Source: Desmodus rotundus | Lineage: Eukaryota; Chordata; Mammalia; Chiroptera; Phyllostomidae | Direction of reading: 5' to 3' | Length of the DNA stretch: 64,000 bases | NCBI RefSeq assembly: GCF_022682495.2 | Contig: NC_071391.1 | Location: 81,557,161 to 81,621,160, forward strand | In this document: in pieces, positions 23,471 through 33,870 of the stretch | Layout of the letters: every line of letters starts with the position of its first letter | Numbering within the stretch: the first letter of the stretch is position 1 | Position numbers and translations under genes: made by a program | Notes under the pieces: model-generated | What the model was told of the DNA's origin: nothing | Database searches by the model: none | What the model saw: the letters and a program-made list of their open reading frames with translations, nothing else

Positions 23471-23541
23471 CTTATATATTACTGTGAGTATGTCCACTGC
23501 CACTGCTCATGGCAGTGGACATACTCACAGTAATATATAAG
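23471..23541. repeat. Perfect inverted repeat: 32-bp arms, 7-base loop
   Basis: The left arm 23471-23502 begins 'cttatatattactgtgag' and ends 'gtccactgcca'. The right arm 23510-23541 is its exact reverse complement, base for base. The loop 'ctgctca' spans 23503-23509. Pairing stops at both outer ends (G against T). On either strand the transcript would fold as a 32-bp stem, similar in size to a microRNA precursor. I infer no function. Uncorrected perfect arms suggest a recent origin or repair by template switching. Confidence 0.95.
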
Positions 23542-24334
23542 TGGAGAAGGGAAGAGAATGGGAAGTGGACAAGGCAGGGAAGCCAGGGACAAGGGAAAGA
23601 GGAGGGAAGGTTTTCTTTTACTTAGGGATAATTACTTCTTCCTCAGTAGGCAACTAGGATGACCAAATGAAATATGGTGTTTAAGACTCCTGCACAGTGC
23701 CCCAAAATAAGTGTCATTGTCATTACTGTTTTTATTTCTGTCTTAGGCAGGAGGGAGAACCAGCACTCTGTTGACATCAGAAGCTTGAGATGTTTTATTT
23801 TGTTTTTATTTTGTTCCCAAGTCTGTTCTGGCCCAGGAAATATCATCATAGAGAGCTATCAAAACTGCATTTTTAACATAGGAGAAAATAGCTTTCTTCA
23901 CAATTATCCTAATTTCCTTAAGGCTGAGTCTCACCATGAAGAGTAAAAATGTCAATTACATATCTGCTTGTAAATCTCATCTAACATCAGAATGTTTGAA
24001 ACTTCTAGATACCAATTTTTCAAATTTTAAAATGGACGCTTGTTGATTTTGTAATATATGGCTGTAAAATTCCACTTACTTATTTACCTTTATTAACATT
24101 CCTAAAATGACCTTCCACACATTTGTTTTATTTCTTGCTTACTGTCTTTTCAGAACCAAGCAACAAAAGTTTTGAACGATGAAAAACTGATCAAGAGTCA
24201 TGGCAGCTCACTCTGTAACATCTCTCAAATGGAACCATTGTTTGTGTTGATTTTTTAATATAATTTTCAGTACTTGAGAACTCAGCAGTGGCAGCAAAGT
24301 TCTTATGCAACAACAGTGGAATTCATTAATTGAT
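23542..24334. other. Unassigned sequence
   Basis: The first 100 bases are purine-rich ('gagaagggaagagaatggga'). No gene was recognised. Confidence 0.45.
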
Positions 24335-24490
24335 TCATCTAAAAATATTTTTATGTTGTGTACTACAATGGGTACATCAGTGTTCTGGTCTCTGGAGAAA
24401 CAGCGATAAACAAAAAATAGATGAAAATCTCTGCTCTCTTGGAGTTTACATCCGAGGGGGTTCGACAACAGATAGATGAATAAATAGATT
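24335..24490 (+). mobile_element. L2 LINE 3' fragment
   Basis: 'tctggagaaacagcgataaa' and 'ctcttggagtttacatc' are L2 3'-region phrases. Confidence 0.6.
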
Positions 24491-24944
24491 TAACACCTGA
24501 TCTTGGGTGAGTGTTTCCAATATATACAGATCCTCTGTCAGAAAAAAAAAAGAGCTTGGAGCTCAAGAGATAAGTGGGACAGGCTATGAACATGGACACG
24601 AGGCCCACCCACAGGTGTCCTCCACCAGAATGGTATAGACTACATATGGCACCTAGAGACAGACAGCTATAGAGATGGATGGCAAAATTGGGGTGAGCTG
24701 TTGTGGACTCACAGAGGAATACAGACAGGGTAGGGGCAGGGCTAGGAGGTATGGCAGTAAACATAAGCATCTCAGCCCTGGGTAGTGTTCAGAGCAGTTC
24801 TACAGTCCCTGTGAGCCAGGCCAGAGGAGAGCTGGGATCCTGTCTTAGATGACCTAGGATAGAGGAGAGGTCACCTAAGGGTCAAGACAGACTTTACAGT
24901 GAATTACAGGTTTGACATTCTGACCATGGGGCCAGGCATTTATA
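24491..24944. other. Unassigned sequence
   Basis: Includes a short A run at 24541-24551. It lies between two L2 pieces, so it may be an unrecognised insertion. Confidence 0.4.
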
Positions 24945-25560
24945 CATTCTATCAACATTTATTAAGCACCTGATATGGGTCATTCACTGTTCTAAGTATA
25001 GCAGTGAATAAGACACACAAAACCCCCTTTTTTATGGAGTTTGCATTTAGAGGTAGATAATAAACATCATAAGTAAGTAAAGCAAAGAAGGAACTTAGGG
25101 AACATGGGGAAGGTATAAGCAATTTTAATTAGATAGGACAGGATAAGCCTTACCAGGAAGATGACCTGAAAGAAGTCAAAGAGAAGGTATATGGCTAAGT
25201 GGGAAAGGATGACTGCAGGCAGAAGAACCAGCACATGCAAAGGCCCTGAGGCAGGAGCATACCCGAGGAACAATGAGGTCATCAGTGTGGCTGGAGCTGA
25301 GTAAGCTAGAGAGAGAGTAGTAGTTGTTGAGGCCAGAGAGGCAATGGATGAGTAGGTGTGTGAGGTAGGTGGAAAGAAGAAGATACATAAACAATTGAGT
25401 GAACTTTTGCTTTTACTGCCAATAATATGGAAAGAGGCCCTTTAAAGTTTGCTGAGCAAGGACTGCCATGGTCTTAGATTTAAACAAGCTCACTTGAGCT
25501 GCTGTGTAGAAAGTAGATTAGAGAGGTAGAGAAGCTAGGGAAAATTCTAAACTCGAGATA
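24945..25560 (+). mobile_element. L2-type fragment, long
   Basis: It begins 'caacatttattaagcacctg', then 'atggagtttgcatttagagg', 'gatgacctgaaagaagtcaa', 'tgcaaaggccctgaggcagg', 'gtgtggctggagctgagtaa', 'gaggccagagaggcaatgga', and 'gcttttactgccaataatat'. The order is that of an L2-associated repeat several hundred bases long. Confidence 0.6.
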
Positions 25561-25789
25561 TTAATTAGGTAGTAAGGGACATGATGCTGAGTCAGCTCAG
25601 CCACTGCCCCCGGTTTCTTGCCTTCCTTTGTCTAAGAACAAGATTGATGACAGAGCCAGAGGCAGGCAGGGACAAAGCAACCCTAGCTATGGGAGAAATA
25701 GGCCAAGAAGGTAGCTTGCGCTCAGCCCCAGTTCCTCAAGGGGCTTGGAAACATTTGAGGCAAGACCCATTTAATTGTTCTTCAGTGGA

Positions 25790-25843
25790 AATTTTTATTA
25801 AGTCCCAGATGATTCTAATGTACGATCAGAGCTAAGAACCACT
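25790..25843 (+). mobile_element. MER5-like hAT end
   Basis: 'cagatgattctaatgtacga' followed by 'gagctaagaaccactg', the terminal text of MER5-type elements. Confidence 0.55.
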
Positions 25844-27348
25844 GCAAATGGGTATCACAAAGAGCAGGTGGTCACACATCCATTCATCACACATTTCTTA
25901 AAAATGTATTATGCCTAGCTGGGAGCCACACTGCCTAGCACATAGAAAGTGCTCGGGAGATGTTACATTTTACTGTTAATTAACAATGAGGGAGGTTGAA
26001 GTTCTTTACTGTAGGGAATGATATCATAACTTTGCTTTGGAAATTTTATCTGACAGTAGTAGGTAAAATAACTGTGGCTTGGAAGAGAAACTGGTGCAAG
26101 GGAGAATGGGTTAGAGCAATGTTTCTCAATCGTCATGTAACAACTACTTGGAGGACTTATTAAACCAGAGATCTCTGGGATCCACCCCCAGAATTTCTGA
26201 TTCAGAGAATCTGGAAAAAGGCCTGAGAAATTGCATTTCTAACTAATCCCCAGAAGGAGGTCCAAGATGGCAGCAAGGTAGGTGGAAGCTACCTTAACCT
26301 CCTCCCAGGACCAAACTGGAATTACAACTAAATCAGAGAAAAATCATCCTGAATAACCAACTGAACACTAGCTGGAGAGAAGCCTTATAATCAAGGACTT
26401 ACAAAAGAAACCACATCACTACAACGAAACTGATAGATTCATTGTGCTGATAGAAACTATGGAGGCATGACAGGGCTGACTGGGCTCCCACTGGTGACAG
26501 CTGAAGTTCCAGAGGGATCTTTCAGTGGCCAGGGGGTTCCCCCCAAGAAGTGTGGGGTCTAAACCCCAAGGTGAGCTTCCTAGCCTAGAGCAAGAGAACC
26601 AGGAAAGGAAACCAAATAATATCCAGCTGGGAAAAGCAGCACAGTTTCTCCACCATGGAAAAAATGGCGGAGATAGATAGAGCCTCATGAAGGGTGAACA
26701 CACAAAATTTCATTTGCAGCCACTTGCCTTGGGCTCCAGCTGAGAGACAGCAGAGTGGACCAGAACCACAGAGGAGAGTCTGGGGTTGGTGGCTCTGAGG
26801 AAGAGTAAGTTGCCAGGACCTCTGTGCTGAGTCATTCCTGATACTGCAGAGGCCATCTTTCTCAGGCAGAGCACTCCCCTCCAAGTGGCATCAGCCTGAG
26901 GGTAAGCAATAGCCCTACAGGAATCCTTCTTACCCTACCCTGTCTGTGAAGCTTAAGCTGAGTGGCAGAGGAATACAGCTGGAGGCAATTTCAATGGCTA
27001 AGCTTAACAGAAAGCCTGCAGGTGAAAGAAGATCTCTGGGATCTCGGAGACATTAACTGACCTGGCCCTGGCCTGGTGGTGGTAGAAGCTGGCTTTGGTG
27101 TGCAGCCTGGCTCTTTCTGCACACAAACAGGCCCAGCAAAGGAAGCCACAAGCTGTAGATCACTGATAGCTCCAAACATGTTGCCCAGGGCCAGTCACAG
27201 GCAGCGTCTTACATTGGACTACACCAGGATCTTTGCACATCCAACTAATGCATAGAAACAAACACAAAGAGGAAGCCAAAATTGGAAGACAAATAAACAG
27301 GCCACAAATAAAAGAACAAGAGAAGTCTCTAGAAAAGAGCCAAATAAA

Positions 27349-28135
27349 ATGGAGACAAGCAATTTAGCAGATATAAAGTTTAAAGTAATGATTATAAGGA
27401 TACTCAACTGCATGAAAAAAGACATAGAAACCATAAAAAGGGACCAGTCAGAAAAAAAGAATGCAATATCTGAGGTAAATAATACACTGGGAGGAATAAG
27501 CAGTAAGTTAGATGAAGCAGAGGATCAAATCAGTGACTTGGAAGACAAGGTAGAAAAAACACCTAAGCACAGCAGCAAAAAGAAAAAAGAATTTTAAAAA
27601 ATGAGAGCTTAAGAGACCTTTCAGAAAACATGAAGCATACCAACATCCACATCATAGGGATACCAGAAGGAGAAGACAGTGAGCAAGGGATCGAGAACAT
27701 ATTTGAAGAAATAATGACTGAAAACTTCCCTAATCTGGTGAAGGAAAAAGACACACAAGTTCAGGAAGCACAGAGAGTCCAAAACAAGACAGACCCAAAG
27801 AGGTCCACACCAAGACACATCATAATTAAAATGGCAAAGCTTAAAGACAAGAGAGAATCTTCAAAGCTGCAAAAGAAATGCAATTAGTTACCTACAAGGG
27901 AGCTCCAATTAGATTGTCATCTGATTCCTCAATAGAAACATTTCAAGCCAGAAGGGATTGGCATGAAATATTCAAGGTTATGAAAAACAAGGACCTACAA
28001 CCAAGCCTACTTTACCCAGCAAGGCTATCATTTAAAATTAAAGGAGAAATAAAGAGCTTCTCAGACAAGAAAAAGCTAAAGGAGCTTGTTAGTACTAAAC
28101 CTACACTGCAACAAATGTTAAAGGGTTTGCTTTAA
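27349..28135 (+). pseudogene. L1 ORF1 (nucleic-acid-binding coiled-coil protein), decayed
   Basis: ORF1 proteins coat L1 RNA; they have an N-terminal coiled coil, an RRM, and a C-terminal domain. Here the start METSNLADIKFKVMIIR lies at 27349. A coiled-coil stretch (KDIETIKRDQ, then ISSKLDEAEDQISDLE) follows. A frame change near 27597-27630 leads to the RRM (IHIIGIPEGED, NFPNLVKE). A second near 27880 leads to the C-terminal domain (YKGAPIRLSSD, FQARRDWHEIFKVMKN, LLYPARLSFKI), ending LKGLL and TAA at 28133. All three parts are present in order but in different frames, so no full protein can be made. Confidence 0.85.
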
Positions 28136-28141
28136 GAAGAA

Positions 28142-29852
28142 GAGAGTTCCAGCCAAGACGGAGGCATAGGTAGAAATGCTTCGTCTCCTCACACAACCAA
28201 AAGGAGGATAACGGCCAATTTAAAAAGAATAAACAACCAGAAGTGCCAGAAAATCAAACTGCATGGAACTCCGACAACCAAGGAGTAAAGAAACATTCAC
28301 CCAGTCTGGTAGGAGGGGCGGAGATGGGAGATGTGAAGGCAAGTGGAGAGGACGTTCAGCAAGGTGACAGAATGTTTGGGCAAGGCTGGGCTGGCTGAAT
28401 GGGAAACTAAAGACTCAAAACCTCTAGCTGTAAAGTACTGTGGGAGTTGCAACAGCAGGAGAAACTCCTAGTCTCACATGAGAGTTCATTGGGTAGTAGG
28501 ACTAGTGCTGACCAAGGGAGCGGCATTGTTTCCTCTCTGATCCCTCCCCCACATACAGCACCACAACGCAGCAAAGGTCACCCCACCTGGAAAATATCTA
28601 AGATTCTACCCCTTTACCACATAACAGGTGCATCAAGGCAAAGAAATATGGCCCGAATAAAAGAACAGATCAAAACTCCAAAAAAAGAGCTAATTGATGA
28701 GGAGATAGATAACTTATCTGATGGAGAGTTCAAAACACTGGTAATCACGATACTCACAGAATTGATTGAGCTTGGTTGCAAAATGAAGGAAGAAATGAAG
28801 GTTAGTGAAATAAAGCAAAATATACAGGGAACCAACAGTGAAGGGAAGGAACCCAGGACCCGAATCAATGATTTGGAACAAAAGGAAGAAATAAACATCC
28901 AACTGAAGCAGAATGAAGAAACAAGAATTTTAAAAAATGAGGAGAGACTTAGGAACCTCATGGACAAGTTTAAATGTTCTAACATCAGAATCATAGGGGT
29001 GCCAAAAGGAGAAGAACAAGAGCAAGAAATTGAAAACTTCCCCAATCTGGTGAAGGAAACTTCCCCTTCCCGGAAGTCCAGGAAGCCCAGAGAGTCCCAA
29101 AGAAATTGGACCCAAGGAGGAATACACCAAGGCACATCATAATTAAGTTACCCAAGATTAAAGATAAAGAGAGAATCTTAAAAGCAGCAAGAGGAAAGGA
29201 GAGAGTTACCTACAAAGGAGTTCCCATAAGACTGTCAGCTGGTTTCTCAAAAGAAACGTTACAGGCAAGAGAGGGCTGGAAAGAAGTATTTGAAGTCATG
29301 AAAGGCAAGCACCTACATCCAAGATTACTGTATCCAGCAAAGCTTTCATTTAGAATAGAAGGGTAGATAAAGTGTTTCCCAGATAAGGTCAAGTTGAAGA
29401 AGTTCAGCATCACCAAGTCCTCCTTATATGAAATGTTAAATGGACTTATCTAAGAAATAGAAGATAAAAAAAACTATGAACAGTAAAATGACAACAAACT
29501 CATAACTACCAAGAACTGAACTTAACACAAAAACAAAAACAAACTAAGCAAACAACTGGAATAGGAACACAATCAGAGAAATGGAGATCACATGGAGGGT
29601 TATCAGTGGGGAGGGGAAAAATGGGGAGGAAGATACAGGGGATAAGAAGCATAATTTGTAGGCATAAAATAGACAAGGGAAGGTTAAGAATAGTATAGCA
29701 AACAGAGAAGCCAAAAAACTTACATGTACAACCCATGGACATGAATGAAGGTCGGGGGGATGCTGGAGGGTGGGGGGTACAGGGTGGAGGGGGGATAAAA
29801 GGGAGAAAAAATTGGGACAACTGTAATAGCATAATCAATAAAGTATACTTAA
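28142..29852 (+). mobile_element. HAL1 (half-L1, ORF1-only retrotransposon), near full length
   Basis: A second L1-type 5' end ('agccaagacggaggcatagg') starts here, right after the ORF1 stop of the host L1. A 5' UTR of about 500 bp and one ORF1 (28648-29453) lead straight into a 3' UTR with a G-rich tract (29750-29795), the signal AATAAA at 29837-29842 and an A-rich end. There is no ORF2. Direct repeats 'aagaagaa' at 28134-28141 and 29853-29860 fit a target duplication. HAL1 elements are known mammalian L1 derivatives mobilised by L1 ORF2 protein. The few ORF1 lesions suggest it is younger than its host L1. Confidence 0.85.
28648..29453 (+). pseudogene. HAL1 ORF1, lightly damaged
   Basis: The start MARIKEQIKTPKKELIDE at 28648 was chosen because it matches the usual ORF1 N-terminus. 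A longer open frame reaches back to 28447 through 5' UTR. The coiled coil runs to about residue 110 (INDLEQKEEINIQLKQNEE). The RRM follows (NIRIIGVPKGEEQEQEIE). A frame change at about 29062-29080, in a pyrimidine-rich patch, moves the rest to another frame. The C-terminal domain (YKGVPIRLSAGFSKET, AREGWKEVFEVMKG, LLYPAKLSFRI) meets one TAG at 29364-29366, and the natural TAA is at 29451-29453. Only these two lesions are visible. Confidence 0.85.
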
Positions 29853-30016
29853 AAGAAGAATAAAAGGGAGGGAAAGAGGAAAATAGTTTAAAAAATAAAA
29901 TGGCAATACATATCTTTCAATAATCACTTTAAATGTAAATGACTTAAACACTCCAATGAGTTCCCAGGGTGATGCTGATGCTGCTGCTGCTGATCTGAAG
30001 AATGTACTTTGAGACT

Positions 30017-31271
30017 ACAGTGCATTAGCCTTGGCTATTGCAAATGGTCAAGTGCGAGGTGAGAAAGTCCTCATCCACTTATGAGAAGATGAGAGAAGGG
30101 AACAAGCTGAGAGGTGCTATGTAAGTAAATTCAATAAGAATGTTGCAATTGATTGCTGAAGAGAGAGTGAGGGAAGGGCCCAGAAGAGGAAGAAGTCTAT
30201 GATGTTGCTTGAGGTCAAGGTATGGGAAAATGGCCCAAGATGAGGAGCAGCCCCTTTTATGAGGTATTTATTTTAGTTCTGCTGTTAAAAGCAAAAGATG
30301 TTCTTTGTTTTCTCTGTACAGGATTTTGCTTTTTTACCCCTACTAAATAGTATAATAAATTCCACAGCCTTATATGTTTTATCAAATAAAAGAATGCCCG
30401 CCAATATCTGTTAAGCTAATATTATAGCTCAATTCCAGAACATCTTGTAGTGGTTATTTCTAACATGTTCTGGAATCTGTACTTAGGGTACAGATTCAGT
30501 TCTTTAACCAACCTACATTTGAAATTGAATTGCTAGTGTACAAGCTTATCAAGGTTATTATGTCTGCAGAATAATTTACAGCAGATGCAGACCAGGGGGT
30601 CCATCTCTGATATTGCAATTATTTCAGTAATCCATAAACTCAATGGCTATTTATACAGCAATAAATACTGTGCAAGTGTTTCTATTTCTGACTGACTTTT
30701 TTCACAGATGAAACAATACAAATGGTTTAAAATTTGTTCCTTATGAAAGCATGTGATGTTGACAGATCCATGCCTGCAATTTAAAAAACTAGTGTTGAGG
30801 ATCTATTTAGTAGATTTAACAGTTTATAATTTGAAGAATTATAGATAGAGGTGAGATATCCTTTTCGTTGTCTGGCTAGCAAATAAAGCATGGTGTTCAG
30901 ATCCTCTGCATTATATCACCTGTTCATAAAATGCATATTACTAGACCTGGCCTTAGATTTTCTAAATATCTTGGCTATGGCCTCAGAATCTGCATATAAA
31001 ATATGAACCAGAGGTTTAAGAGCCACTCACAGGTAATATAGTTTTGGTCAAAACAACAGGCAAGTTATGCTAGAAGTTAGAGCAAAGAAGCTTGACCAAA
31101 ATGAGGGTTTTCACACAAGCCCATTTCTATATGCAATTACTATAAGTAGTCATCAAATTTCAGAGCAGAAAACAGGCTCAATAGCAGCTTGTCAATAAAT
31201 GTGTCAGAAGAAGCTCCAACTATAACTCAGGTCTTTTTTCTCTTCAGTCAGTGCTATTTTTATCAACTGTG
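30017..31271. other. Unassigned sequence
   Basis: There is a small imperfect hairpin at 30432-30476 (12-bp arms 'attccagaacat' / 'atgttctggaat', 21-base loop). I recognise no gene and no repeat family. Confidence 0.5.
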
Positions 31272-31278
31272 ACGATAT

Positions 31279-31313
<35 letters not shown>

Positions 31314-31314
31314 T
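31272..31314. repeat. (ATTT)n microsatellite
   Basis: About ten atttatt units in an otherwise unassigned stretch. Confidence 0.95.
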
Positions 31315-32104
31315 GTTTTTACTTAATCCTTTGTTTTCAGAGCTTTTATGGTCAATGTACAATTTACTTTTCTTGCCAGAAATTACACATTTGTTAGCTA
31401 AAAACACAAGTGAAACCAATTTGAGCAAGGATCATGAAACCCTTATCTTCCTTCCTTCACATGCACCATTGGGCTACCTCTGCATATTTTACTGAGATGC
31501 ATTCTGTTTTTTCCCAATGCTAATGATGAAAGCTTATAGTAATTTTTAAAAATTTGCTGTTCACCTTTATAGAGGCATAGTTAACTTACAATAAACTGCA
31601 TATATTTTAGATATGCAATTTGATAACTAGTGACATTTGTATATACCCAAGAAACCATTGTCAAAATCAAGAACATATCACCCCAAAAGTCTCCTTGCAT
31701 CCCTTTGTAATTCCTCCTTTCCTTCCCTACCCTTCCCTGTCACCGGAAAACACTGAACTATTTTCTGTCACAATAGATTTGCTCAATTTTTCTCATTTTA
31801 AATAAATCAAATAATAAAGTACATATTTGGGGGGTTCATTCATGTAGTTGCATGTATCATAGTTCTTTTGTTTTTATTGCTAAGTAGTACAGTAGACCCC
31901 CTTATCTGTAGTTTTGCTTTCCATGGTTTCCGTTAATGAAAATCAACTGTGGTCCAAAAATATGACATGAAAAATTTCAGATATAAAAAATGTGTAAGTT
32001 TTAAATTCCACACTGTTGTGAATAGCATGATGAAATCTTGAGCTGTCTTGCTCTATCCTACCTGGGATATGAATCATCCCTTTGTCCAGTATATTCACAC
32101 TATA

Positions 32105-32670
32105 CGAAGGGTAACTCCCCCAAAAACCCAGAATTTATTTATAAAAAAATGCGTGGTTATTCTTACAAGTTTAAACTTCAGCCACCTTCAAAGTACTTCC
32201 ATTTGATGCAATATACCTATCAAGACATTTTTTCACTGTTCAAAACAGTTTTTGAACTTGTCAATGTTGCTGCCTTTTAGTGCTTCTGTCTTTTTTTGTT
32301 TCTTGTCTTCCACACTGACAAAACACTTCCCTTTGAGGGTTTTTTCATCCAGGGAAACAAAAAAATAGTCACTGAGGTAATATTGGGTGAATAGGAAGGG
32401 CAGGGCATGAAGGTCATGCAACTTTTAGTCAAAAACTACTGAACATTCAGTGTGGTGTGGGCAGGCACACTCGTAAATCACCCATCGTGAAATGGGCAAA
32501 TATGTTGAAAGAGTCTCCAAAAAACATTCACTGAAGCCTAATTCAGCCTCTCATGATAATGCCAACTGGTACACTGATACACATGGGTTCCTAGAATACT
32601 AACCTAGCAGAGGAAGCCTGTACTACCAGGGACCTGCCCCCTCCAGAAGATAATTCCAGGTTCCCCCTCA
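32105..32670 (-). mobile_element. Mariner DNA transposon, internally deleted copy 2
   Basis: A 566-bp element flanked by TA on both sides (32103-32104, 32671-32672). Its left end reads 'cgaagggtaactcccccaaa' and its right end 'ccaggttccccctca'. On the minus strand it carries the C-terminal part of a mariner transposase (SLDEKTLKGKCFVSVEDKKQ, then EALKGSNIDKFKNCFEQ). Stops interrupt it. It inserted into the Tigger, which resumes exactly at 'tactctacctaccc'. It is the same family as 2199-2748. Confidence 0.85.
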
Positions 32671-32762
32671 TATACTCTACCTACCCATTAGTTGCTTGAT
32701 ATCAAATTGCCTGTTGTGGTGTTGCAGTGCTTGTGTTCAAGTAACCCTTATTTTACTCAATA

Positions 32763-32850
32763 ATGGCCACAAAGTGCAAGAGTAGTGATGCTGTCATTTT
32801 GGATATGCCAAAGAAAAGCAGTCAAGTGCTTCCTTTAAGTGGAAAGGAGT
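32763..32850 (+). pseudogene. Tigger transposase N-terminus remnant
   Basis: MATKCKSSDAVILDMPKKS followed by QVLPLSGKE resembles the start of Tigger/pogo transposases (helix-turn-helix DNA-binding end). After about 30 residues the homology ends at the internal deletion. The DDE catalytic domain is absent, so it is inactive. Confidence 0.75.
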
Positions 32851-33592
32851 ATATGTATAGGAAAAAACATAGTATATATAGGATTCGGTACTGTCCCCAT
32901 TTCAGGCATCCACTGGGGATGTATTCCCTGTGGATAGTGGAGAAGTACTGCATTCCACTGCATAGATGTAGCATAACTCGTTCATCCCCTTCACTTATTG
33001 ATGGGCATTCTGATTGTCTTCAGTTTCTGGCTGTTAAAAATAAAGCTGCTATGAACATTTGCATGCCAGTCTTATGTGTACATGTTTTCAATTATCTTGA
33101 ATAAATACCTAGGATAGATTGGCTGGATCATATGGTGAGCGTATATTTAACTTGTTAAGAAGCTGCCAAACTATTTTTCAAAGTGATTTTAATTATTTCA
33201 CATTTCTACCAACAGTGTATGAGTTTCAGTTATTCCATACCCTTAGCAATAATTAAAATGGTCAAACTTTCTATTTTTAACCATTCTGATATGTTAATGT
33301 TATCTCATCATGACTTTAATATGCATTTTCAAATAACCACAACTTGAAGACTGGCAAATGCTATTCTGGTTATCAAAGAGAAGGAAAAATGGAATGTAAA
33401 AATGAGAAGAGAGAAAAGTCAATACTAGTTCCTGTCAAAATTCTAGAACAATTAATTAGCCAAGTAGTTAATAAATATTTAGAAAAGACTTGGCAGTACC
33501 ACTAGCTGCAAAGCTAGGCTTAGTATCAACAATTCATACTGAGCAAAGATTATTAATATTTTTTCTATCTATTAACATTCCTTTTTTTAGTA

Positions 33593-33870
33593 AGTGGTAT
33601 TTTTTAAATTGTTGTTCAAGTACAGTTGTCTCCATTTTCCCCCCCACCATTCTCCCCCACTCCACCCACCTCCACTCCACACCCTCAATCCTACCCCCCT
33701 TTGGCTTTGTCCGTGGGTTCTTTATACATGTTCTGTGATGACCCTTCCATTTCTTTTCCCTGTTATCCCCCTCCCCCTTCTCTGGTTACTGTCAGTTTGT
33801 TCTTTCTTTCAGTGTCTCTGGTTCTATTTTTTCTTTCTTGTTTGTTTTGTTGATTATATTACTTTGATAA
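33593..33870 (-). mobile_element. L1 3' UTR end, antisense, 5'-truncated
   Basis: 'gttgttcaagtacagttgtc' followed by a long C-rich stretch and 'ggttactgtcagtttgttct' is the reversed G-rich L1 3' UTR, as at 48291 and 49591. Confidence 0.8.

Larger units (their letters stand above)
26253..29957 (+). mobile_element. L1 retrotransposon: 5' UTR, ORF1, and only the first bases of ORF2; hosts a HAL1
   Basis: The L1 start 'ggtccaagatggcagcaagg' lies at about 26256. The 5' UTR runs to 27348 and parallels that of the L1 at 37447. ORF1 occupies 27349-28135. After the HAL1 the same L1 resumes at 29861 with 'aaaatggcaatacatatctt' and 'ttaaatgtaaatgacttaaa', the ORF2 start region (compare 39130-39190). 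It then breaks off at 29957 without 3' UTR or poly(A). The missing 3' end needs a deletion or an unusual integration. Confidence 0.8.
26111..30016 (+). mobile_element. MER5-like hAT element split in two by an L1
   Basis: The left piece (26111-26252) runs from 'gcaatgtttctcaatcgtca' to 'gcatttctaactaatcccca'. The right piece (29958-30016) resumes exactly there with 'ttcccagggtgatgctgatg' and closes 'gtactttgagactacagtg'. The 3.7 kb between is L1 plus HAL1. Short 'cccag' words on both sides may be what is left of the target duplication. Confidence 0.7.
31890..32950 (+). mobile_element. Tigger (pogo-like) DNA transposon, internally deleted, split by mariner
   Basis: The termini 'cagtagaccccctta' and 'tagtggagaagtactg' are inverted repeats of the Tigger type, with TA at the left flank and a mutated CA at the right. 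The 5' part has 'attccacactgttgtgaata' and 'tgaatcatccctttgtccag'. The transposase start is at 32763. Most of the transposase gene is gone: 'ttcggtactgtccccatttc' of the 3' end follows within about 100 bases. Confidence 0.8.
31540..33335 (-). mobile_element. Old L1M ORF2/3' UTR fragment, antisense, split by a Tigger
   Basis: The left piece (31540-31889) is reversed L1M 3' UTR ('aataaactgcatatatttta', 'gtatatacccaagaaacc'). The right piece (32951-33335) continues with 'ctgttaaaaataaagctgct', 'aataaatacctagg', 'aagaagctgccaaac'. The break falls at 'ctaagtagta' | 'ttccactgc', the expected contiguous text. Confidence 0.8.

Noticed and set aside
23471..23541. MADE1-type mariner MITE hairpin
   Set aside because: The ends and TA flanks expected of MADE1 are absent and the stem sequence differs.
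28614..29135. Minus-strand open frame of 173 codons
   Set aside because: It is the mirror of HAL1 ORF1, which is A-rich, so its complement is open by composition.
31272..31314. CRISPR-like regular repeats
   Set aside because: It is a plain (ATTT)n microsatellite; no repeats with unique spacers occur anywhere in the window.
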